Source of the DNA: Ursus arctos
Taxonomy: Eukaryota; Chordata; Mammalia; Carnivora; Ursidae
NCBI RefSeq assembly: GCF_023065955.2
Contig: NW_026622997.1
Coordinates: 7,984,001 to 8,048,000, forward strand
Reading direction: 5' to 3'
DNA length: 64,000 nucleotides
In this document: positions 58,201 to 64,000 of the stretch, piece after piece
Layout: each line of letters starts with the position of its first letter
Position numbering within the stretch: the first letter of the stretch is position 1
Made by a program: the position numbers and the translations under genes
Notes under the pieces: model-generated
Database searches by the model: none
Seen by the model: only the letters and a program-made list of their open reading frames with translations
What the model was told of the DNA's origin: nothing

Positions 58201-60908
58201 TTCCCATGAAAGGGCACTCTGTTCTTCTCATCACGTGACGTATGACAAAGGCACAGGCTGGGCCTCCATGAAGTCATGCCCACCGGGGCTCAGGGGGCCT
58301 CATGTGCAAGGAATGAGGTGTAGCCAGGAAGGCTCCCAGTTACAGGCCCAGGGCCGGGCGGGGGAGCGGGGGAAGCACGGTGCACTCCATCCATGGTAGT
58401 CACCAGGGACATTCCAGTTCAAACGTTCCTTCCCGAGGCACTTTCCTCAAGCTGTTGATTTCGGAATCATAGCTCAGGTCACAGAACACTTCCCTCAAGT
58501 TTCACCCAGCTCCGTCAAACACCCTTCTGTCCCAGTCCAGCTCCCCTCCCCCAGGCTCCGCCCCCCAGCCCCAGGCCCCGCCCCCCACTCACGGTTGAGG
58601 AGGCCGAGCTGCAGGAGCGAGGCCAGGGCGGTGAGGATCACGAAGAGCAGCAGCCCGCCCCTGCGCCCCAGGAGCCTGACCACCACGCACATAGCCAGGC
58701 AGGACGCCAGGGCGATGCTGGCCACGGTGTAGTAGTCGGCGTAGAAGTTCTCCAGGAGCGGCACCTTCACCTCGTGGCCCATCATGCTCCGTGCAAAGCA
58801 GTGGTGGATCCCGTAGCCCGTCAGCCTGGGGGAGACACACAGCCGGGGGGGGGGGGGGGGAGGCAGTGGGCAGGCGGACAGAGGCAGGAGGGATCAATGA
58901 CCAGGAAAGAGGCAACTCGGCACGTCACGGCAAACATGCTGTCACCGCGAGCGAGAGCATGACCCGTGCAAGGCAAAGGGACTTCAGAGACACGACAGGA
59001 GCCTGCCCCTCATGGGGGGGGGGCGGTTCGCTCTCCTCCGCCATCCTTTAGCAGAAGAGTGGGGGCGTTAAAGCAGTGAGACCTTCCGTTCAAACACCAT
59101 CCAACAAATCCAGCATGCATGACGAAGCACTCCCCACGCATCAGCTCACTTCGTCCCACGTGGGCACCCTAGGAGCTCCCGTCAGACCCATTTCACAGAT
59201 GGGCAAAAAGGCCTATGGAGGTTCAGCAGCTTGCACCAGTCTGCGGAGCTGACAAGGGACAACTTCGAAGACATCCTGCCTATCTGGGCCTCTGCCTCTT
59301 CCTTTAGCATTCAGAATTCTGGAAACTCGGGGATCCATCCAGAGAACTACCCATTCCTGCTGCTATTGACAGACACGCCCTGGCAAAGCTGTAGGAAGTC
59401 AGGCCAAATGAAGACATCTGGTCTTGCGAGACTCTGTTTCCACTCTTAATTTATCACTGTTGCCCATCCTTTGCCCTGGGTCAAGTCTCTTTCCTGCCCC
59501 CAGAGGATCATATAAACCTGCTGGGAAATGTGTGTCGGGACCGCTGGAGGCAGATGTCCAGTCTGGGAAATGGGAATCCGAATGCACACCCGCCCCCCCC
59601 ACGAGGCTGCAGGTGCACGCGCACCACGTGGGAAGCGCCGTGAGAGCTCATTCATGACATCAGCACTCGGCAGCCGTCCCAGAGCCAAAAATTTCCTTCT
59701 CTCCCAACCCCTCTTCCGTGCTTTGGGGAAATCAAAGTGCTTTTATCACACCATGAGGATGCGTCAAGGTCAACTGCAACAGACCCCTGCCCCCACAGGA
59801 GGAAGCTGCTGTTTGCCAAGTGAACTCATTTCCACTTGGGAAATCCTCCGCAGAGGGCCTGCTGGGGCCATCGTTTTATCATCGAGCAACCGGTGAGATT
59901 CGGTTCCTCTCTCGGGATCCCAGCTGACTGTCTCTGCTTCTCAGCCTACTGAGGTCTCATGGAAATCTTCTACCTTTTTGTGCTGGTAAGAAGGCAGTCT
60001 TCTGACCACAACAGGTAACAAGGTCAGAGAGATGGATTCCCCTTCCCCCAAACATGAAGCATTAAAATGGAAACTTGGCATCTCCTCTATGTCACAATTT
60101 GTGTTTTTTTCCCCGAAATAAAAGTTGGAGAGGTCATTGCATTTTTAATGGTCCCATTAGCCTAGCTAGCTAGCGTCTGTCTGAGACTGGACAGCGGCAT
60201 GGTGGCCCTGTCGGGAGCCAGCTCTGGGCGGGGAGGCTGAAGCCTCAGGGCTCAGGCCCTGACCCACCGTGTGCCTAAGGCCTCTGTCTCCCCGAGTGTA
60301 GGACAAGGGTGTATGTAGGAACCCCCACATCGAGAACTGATTAAGTGGAGCTGCTTTGATAAAAACAGCTGTAGGGAACGGTGGGACCAGAGCCCTGACC
60401 CTGGGCCTCTCTTTTTCCCAGACAGAAATCCTGAGGCCTTTCACGGACGAGTGTCAATCCCCCCCCCCCCCCACATAGCCTCTAACATCAAATGAGAGTT
60501 AACACCCCCTCACCTTAAGTGACCTCTGACCCTGAGTGAAGGCCACCTTGTGTGGTCAGGGAAGGGCGAGATTATTGAACTGTGAGTCAACACGAGAAAG
60601 ACCTTCCTGGTAACACTGATGCTGGGGCTTAACCCAGGGCCTCTCAGCGAAGAGCAAAGCCTTGGGCTGGTCAGAGGCCCCTGTATGGCCATAATTCAGG
60701 ATCCAGCTGTGCGAAGAGGAGAGTCCCGCTGTCCGCTCCTCTAGCCCCCCTCTTTTCCAGCCTCTCCCTGACCTCTGCCCTCTCCGTGTCCCTCTTGAGA
60801 CTCACGAGTTCACACACAGGACCACGATGTTTTTCCACAGGTTCCGGGTTCCCACCACTTTCACGATGCAGACCTTCTTGGGCCTCCGGGAAAGCTCCTT
60901 CTCCAGCT
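43795..60908 (-). CDS. SLC22A23: Solute carrier family 22 member 23, last five coding exons (partial gene)
   Basis: Five minus-strand segments (60806-60908, 58593-58825, 56928-56960, 55601-55724, 43795-44152) join in frame to give about the C-terminal 283 residues of a protein that is about 686 residues in human. SLC22A23 is an orphan major-facilitator transporter of the organic-ion SLC22 family, a multi-pass membrane protein with no agreed substrate. Visible family traits are a GRRGG loop after one membrane helix, the AEITPTVIR motif equivalent to the SLC22 E-x-x-PT-x-IR motif, alternating hydrophobic helices, and a cytosolic tail with LLPESRDQNLPENI then KKGEQPLLLTNAELKDYSG. All introns use GT-AG. 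Earlier exons, including the N-terminal half, are off the right edge. It converges on PSMG4, as in the human 6p25.2 order that I recall. Confidence 0.95.
44518..44712 (+). mobile_element. SINEC in the last SLC22A23 intron
   Basis: A full-length element is flanked by AGAGGATATGACAG (44504-44517) and AGAGAATATGACAG (44713-44726). It is antisense to SLC22A23. Confidence 0.93.
45701..45903 (+). mobile_element. SINEC (GGCTCAGTCGG type) splitting a LINE-1 remnant
   Basis: The head GGGGCACCTGGGTGGCTCAG and the AATAAATCTC tail are visible. Flanks ATGCAAGACTT and ATGCAGGACTT are a near-perfect duplication of LINE-1 sequence, so the SINE landed in an existing LINE-1. Confidence 0.9.
46910..47108 (+). 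mobile_element. SINEC splitting the same LINE-1 remnant
   Basis: The head GGGGCACCTGGGTGGCTCAG is followed by a middle of the CATCGGGCTCCCTGC type and a poly(A) tail. AAAGGCAGAG occurs on both sides (46896-46905 and 47109-47118), a 10-base duplication. Confidence 0.9.
47756..49814. other. SLC22A23 last intron, GC-rich unassigned part
   Basis: Besides the MIR element near 49 kb, nothing is recognized. Long overlapping open frames near 48.4-49.9 kb reflect C-rich composition. Confidence 0.45.
48955..49135 (+). repeat. MIR element in SLC22A23 last intron
   Basis: GGTTAAGGGCACAGGTCAGG, GGGCCTGGGTTTGAATTCTG and a later GCCAAGCACACGCTAGCTG segment fit MIR from head to tail. Confidence 0.7.
50106..50678 (+). 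mobile_element. MST-type MaLR LTR, split by a SINE
   Basis: The sequence from TCTGTCCCCCCACCC, AATTCATATGTTCAACTCC and TGTGATGGTTATTAGGAGGC through TTGATCTTGGACTTGCAGCC and GTTTATAAGCCACCCAGTCT matches the MST LTR consensus as I recall it. It is interrupted by the SINE at 50260-50468. Confidence 0.8.
50260..50468 (+). mobile_element. SINEC inside an MST-type LTR
   Basis: The insertion is flanked by a perfect 17-base duplication AGAAAAGGCACCCAGAG (50243-50259 and 50469-50485). The flanking sequence is itself MST LTR, so this is the innermost layer of a nest. Confidence 0.95.
50871..52599. other. SLC22A23 last intron, unassigned
   Basis: It contains TACGTA-rich text at about 51785-51870 and the (GT)n run. 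No gene is seen. Confidence 0.45.
52189..52217. repeat. (GT)n microsatellite
   Basis: About 14 GT units lie in the SLC22A23 last intron. Such tracts are usually polymorphic in length. Confidence 0.9.
52600..52760 (-). repeat. MIR-like fragment, minus orientation
   Basis: The plus strand shows TCTCATTTTAGGGCAAAGAG then GGGACCTGCCTAGGG, like reversed MIR core. Confidence 0.4.
52758..52797 (+). repeat. Perfect 20-bp tandem duplication
   Basis: The unit CCGCTCTCTTGGCGGAAGAT occurs twice head to tail with no mismatch, within otherwise non-repeated intron sequence. Confidence 0.9.
52861..55600. other. SLC22A23 last intron, unassigned
   Basis: I see no named repeat and no exon. This 2.7 kb is SINE-free, in contrast to the left part of the intron. 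Confidence 0.45.
55601..55724 (-). CDS. SLC22A23: SLC22A23 coding exon (second from last)
   Basis: This 124-base exon follows TCTGATTCTCCTTCAG and ends AG|GTAGGT. It encodes (G)MSDSVKDKFSIAFSIVG, a membrane helix continuing MFASHAVGSLSVFFC, and the family motif AEITPTVI plus a split Arg codon. The motif sits at the cytoplasmic end of helix 10 in SLC22 transporters and is important for their fold. Phase agrees on both sides. Confidence 0.95.
56928..56960 (-). CDS. SLC22A23: SLC22A23 33-base microexon
   Basis: A 33-base exon lies between a CCCCCGGGGGCGCAG-like acceptor region and a CAG|GTGAGC donor. With split codons at both ends it encodes (L)IGKYSQHPDS(G), a short hydrophilic loop segment between membrane helices 9 and 10. 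Because its length is a multiple of three, skipping would keep the frame. The sequence matches the human protein as I recall it. It is far too short for normal gene finding. Confidence 0.92.
58593..58825 (-). CDS. SLC22A23: SLC22A23 coding exon (fourth from last), membrane core
   Basis: This 233-base exon has a CTCCCCCAG acceptor and a C|GTGAGT donor. It encodes LTGYGIHHCFARSMMGHEV, then the extracellular-type loop LLENFYADYYT, then a hydrophobic helix (ASIALASCLAMCVVV), the GRRGG turn, and a second helix (LLLFVILTALASLLQLG). The GRR turn between helices is typical of the second half of major-facilitator proteins. Phases are 2 in and 1 out, matching the neighbouring exons. Confidence 0.95.
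58846..58861. repeat. Poly(G) run next to an SLC22A23 exon
   Basis: About 16 G lie 20 bases intronward of the acceptor of the exon at 58593-58825. On the transcript strand this is a C run forming part of the pyrimidine tract region. Confidence 0.8.
59100..59270 (-). repeat. MIR element, minus orientation
   Basis: CCCATTTCACAGATGGGCAA and GGTTCAGCAGCTTGCACC match reversed MIR core. Confidence 0.6.
60806..60908 (-). CDS. SLC22A23: SLC22A23 coding exon (fifth from last)
   Basis: This 103-base exon starts after a CTTTCCCCGCAG acceptor and ends at a TC|GTGAGT donor. It encodes (E)LEKELSRRPKKVCIVKVVG and then TRNLWKNIVVLCVN, plus a split Ser codon. The basic RRPKK stretch is the end of the large intracellular loop and IVVLCVN begins the next membrane helix (about helix 7). 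The first Glu codon is completed from an exon outside the window. Confidence 0.94.
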
Positions 60909-62868
60909 CTGCGGGGAAAGAGGGCCTGTGACCTCTCGGCAAGGCCCCGGGCAGGCGGCCTCCCAGATGTTCCCGAATTTGGGCATCATGACAAGGGGAA
61001 ACATTTTTTTTTTTCTTTAAGCCAGGGGATAGGGTCTGGCTCTCAGGATAGAAAATGAACCACAGAGACACTAGCTTTGCAGTTCCAATTTCCCCGTGGG
61101 GCCTGAAGGGCCCACACGTGCCGTCCGTGTCCCTTGCCACTGCGAGGCCTTTAGAAGCAGGATCCGAACAAATAAGCCATTGGGGTGGACTCACGCCGCT
61201 TTGCCTGGGTACAAAACCAAATGACATTCTAGGTTACGGAGGCACTAATCCGGTTCAGGCCCTACTGACCAAGAGGGGCTTTTCTGTGCAGCATCTGAGC
61301 TGCCTGCCCTGCCTGCTGCTCGGCGGCCAGGAGCGGCTCGTGCGCCTACGCTCCTTGACCCCCTGAGCAGCGACGTGTGGCTGCAGCGCTCCTTCCACTC
61401 TGCCCAGGGTGCAGCCACCTGCTGAGGCCAGCTCCACACGTGAGCGAACACGTGTGCGCAGAAGGGCAGCCGCGAGCGTCTGCACACACGCATACACACA
61501 CATCTTAGTGCACGCTCGAAGGTCTTTGCGACCTGAGCGTGACGGACATGGTTTGGCCTCAGAGCGCTGTGCGCAGCTCCTAGGGCATGAGAAAGAGCTT
61601 CTCGAGAGGCTCAGACTCGCTCTGAAAGCCGTTCTGGAAAGACTCCCACAGCCTCCAGCGCCACATTGACGAGAGCGTGCCGAAGCCCCGCTGCCGACCT
61701 GGCCGTTTCACAGAGAAGGTTTTTTTCTTTCCAAGGAAATGCCCCCGCCTTTGGGATCTCCCCGTGCGTCTGGGAGCAGAAAGGTCCCACACTCAGCCTC
61801 TGAGGCCCCTTGCTGCTCTCCCGGCCAGGCGGGTCCTCGGGGAGTCATTCTCTACTCGGGAGCTCAAAAAGGAAAAGGAGACCTAACCCATCGGTTGGGT
61901 GGCCCGTGCAACTCAAGACTGCAAGACCACGAGAAATCAGGCAGAGACCAGAGGGGGCTGGGGAGGTGCGACCACTAAGTGGGATCCTGGGACAGGCGGT
62001 CATTCATGGAGAGACTGGTGACATCCAGGGAAAGACTGGGGTCGGTCAGGTGTACCAGGGGCAGTTTCTCAACGGAGACAATGGTCCTGTGATAATATGT
62101 TAACAATGGGGGAGACAGAGTGCAGGGTATTCAGAAATTCTGTACTGGTTTTGCAACTTTTCTGTAAACCTCAAAGTAAGTTTACTAACAAAAGCAAAAC
62201 AACCAAACAAAAACAAGCAGTATGGGTGGGAAGGCCCAGTCTACTGAGGAATGGCTTCCGAGCTTGGAAGAAAGAGAATTGCCTCAGGAGGGACCCCAGA
62301 GCAGCGTCTGCAGAAGAGACCAAGCTACTGTAGGGCTCTCTGGTACTTCTTAGGGCCATTCCCACCCCGGGACGTCTCCAGTTCAACTCTCCTCTTCTAC
62401 CTCCTTCCTGCCATCCCATGGCAGGAGGGTCACAAACCTTATTTGTTACAGTCTGAAGGAAAATCTGGTGCTTAACCATGAGGATTTAGGAGTTACTTAT
62501 TTAAATAATTTTTTTTTGGACTAATGTCACCAGCTGGGGCACTGAAGGGAGTAGGAAAAGCCTTTCGATGTCTGAGGGATGCCCTGCCACCTGGTTTCCA
62601 GAACTTTCTTCCTTCCCATATTTAGGTGCAAAATTGAGGTCTCTGTACAAGCTAGAACAGCTAGCACTTCAGCTGTCTATTCATGGATCCCCCTAACTCC
62701 CGAGGTCTTCTGAACCTTTATTTTCCCCTCTGCAAACATAGGCTACTTTGATTTACAAATATCCTTTCCCCTTGGTTAAAACACTAAAAAACTTTTAAAG
62801 AACGTGGAAATAGAATGGTTAACAGATAATATTGGATCCAATGGTCTGAGTATCTTCACTGTTATAAT
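60909..62868. other. SLC22A23 intron at the right side
   Basis: No further SLC22A23 exon was found on the minus strand between 60908 and the window end, so the next upstream exon lies outside. Confidence 0.6.
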
Positions 62869-62878
62869 ACTCATCAGG

Positions 62879-63311
62879 GGGCACCTGGGTGGCTCAGTCG
62901 GTTAAGCATCTGCCTTTGGCTCAGGTCGTGATCCCAGGGTGCTGGGATTGAGCCCCATGTCGGGCTCCCCGCTCAGTGGGGAGTCTGCTTGTCCCTCTCC
63001 CTCTGCAAACCACACCCCCCCCCCCAGCTCACACTTTCTCTGGGTCTCTCTCTCTCTCAAATAAATAAAATCTTTTTTTTTTTTTTTAAGATTTTTTATT
63101 TATTTATTTGATAGAGAGAGAGGCAGCCAGCGAGAGAAGAAACACAAGCAGGGGGAGTGGGAGAGGAAGAAGCAGGCTCCCAGCAGAGGAGCCTGACGTG
63201 GGACTCGATCCCAGGACTCTGGGATCACGCCCTGAACTGAAGGCAGACGCTTAACGACTGAGCCACCCAGGCGCCCCTCAAATAAATAAAATCTTAAAAA
63301 AAAAAAATCAA
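62879..63311 (+). mobile_element. Older SINEC interrupted in its tail by a second SINE
   Basis: The head GGGCACCTGGGTGGCTCAG and middle CATGTCGGGCTCCCCGC mark the plus-strand element. Its AAATAAATAAAATCTT tail is split by the inner SINE and resumes to 63311. Outer flanks ACTCATCAGG (62869-62878 and 63312-63321) match perfectly. Confidence 0.93.
63075..63278 (-). mobile_element. Younger SINEC inserted in the tail of another SINE
   Basis: This minus-strand SINE runs from poly(T) to GCGCCCCT. The outer element's tail CAAATAAATAAAATCTT is duplicated on both sides (63058-63074 and 63279-63295), proving insertion into the older SINE. The pair forms a large inverted repeat in an SLC22A23 intron. 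Confidence 0.94.
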
Positions 63312-64000
63312 ACTCATCAGGAATCAATTGTAGTAGCCACACTTGTTCACCATGGACATCGTCCAAGAAGAAAACGGCTGTTAGAATGTTTATAGAAGTT
63401 GAAATTCTTTTCTGTAATGTGGCCCAAACCTAACGGCCAATACATGACTGTATATGACACAGACGTTTAAAGAAGCTGCAGCAGCTGCAGTTGTGATCTG
63501 AGTGGTGGGTTTGGGGGCTTTTTAAAATAACATTAAACTGCAGAGCCCAAGGTCTACAGAACTGACTCTAGTCTACAGAGGTAACTGCATTATTCTAAAC
63601 AGAATTAAATTAACCTGACTGGGGCTATTGATATGTTGTTTCTGGCACACACATCACCAGCCTATTACCAACAACCTAAAACTTCCTCAGCGCGCAGTCT
63701 ATGTCTCTGGGACAAAAATGCCCCAGCTCTGAGTTGTGAGAGCCATCAGGTGACTTTCCGTGTCTCCAGTCATCAGACCGACAGCCGGACGTTGAGTCCG
63801 CCGTGCACGTGGCTGCACAGAAGTACGAAGGCGTGCGTGAGCCGATCAGACCTGAGCACCAAGGAAGTGGCTGTTAAAAGCACTTCCTCTCCGTCTCCCT
63901 CCTCCCAAGCTCTCCGATCCCCTGGATTCACAGCCATGAGAAAGAGTCTAAAACAAAACCAAGCAGGGCTTATGGAGCCTTGACGAGTGGGCTCCTCCTA

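Noticed and set aside
602..63311. tRNA-like sequences in many places
   Set aside because: These are the tRNA-derived heads of SINEs, not tRNA genes; none has a separate mature tRNA structure.
1..64000. CRISPR array, operons or phage-type islands
   Set aside because: Repeats present are SINE, LINE, LTR and simple repeats; genes have introns. The window is mammalian.
61000..64000. A further upstream SLC22A23 exon
   Set aside because: No minus-strand segment with acceptor, donor and transporter-like sequence was found; the next exon must lie outside.

Overview
This window is nuclear DNA from a mammal, and within mammals from a carnivore of the dog-like branch. The evidence is a set of twelve tRNA-Lys-derived SINEC elements with the GGCGCCTGGGTGGC head and AATAAATAAAATCTTT tail, plus carnivore-style LINE-1 copies, MIR, MLT1 and MST remnants, a CpG-island promoter and GT-AG introns. 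The SINE type looks like that of bears, seals and their relatives rather than dog; that is recall of consensus sequences, not a search. The gene content matches the block that lies on human chromosome 6p25.2.

Layout: 1-23.1 kb is intergenic. It holds SINEs, an antisense LINE-1 piece, a Tigger-type DNA transposon, a decayed ERV-L pol region on the minus strand (about 17.5-20.4 kb), candidate LTRs, a LINE-1 fragment with a twin-priming-like inversion (21.06-22.2 kb), and mostly unassigned sequence. A CpG island at about 23.16-24.14 kb carries exon 1 of PSMG4 (proteasome assembly chaperone 4). PSMG4 runs on the plus strand in three coding exons to its stop at 38,204 with a poly(A) signal at 38,253. 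Its 11.3-kb first intron contains a class I LTR, an MLT1 LTR with matching 5-bp flanks, a SINE and a 6.3-kb broken LINE-1 in sense orientation.

From about 40.1 kb to the right edge the minus strand carries the 3' part of SLC22A23, an orphan membrane transporter. Five coding exons are visible (60,908 down to 43,795), including a 33-base microexon. They encode about the last 283 residues, and a long 3' UTR probably ends near 40.15 kb. The upstream exons lie beyond the right edge. PSMG4 and SLC22A23 therefore converge with roughly 1.9 kb between their inferred 3' ends. SLC22A23 introns hold a LINE-1 remnant cut by two SINEs, a three-layer nest of MLT-like LTR, MST LTR and SINE, and a SINE-in-SINE inverted pair.

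There is no CRISPR array, operon, prokaryotic mobile island or evidence of a new biological system. The most useful observations are structural: nested and inverted insertions, a SINE placed just downstream of the PSMG4 poly(A) site, an open N-terminal extension frame in PSMG4 exon 1, and several unassigned stretches. The two genes do not share a known pathway; PSMG4 acts in 20S proteasome assembly in the cytosol, and SLC22A23 is a plasma-membrane-type major facilitator protein.
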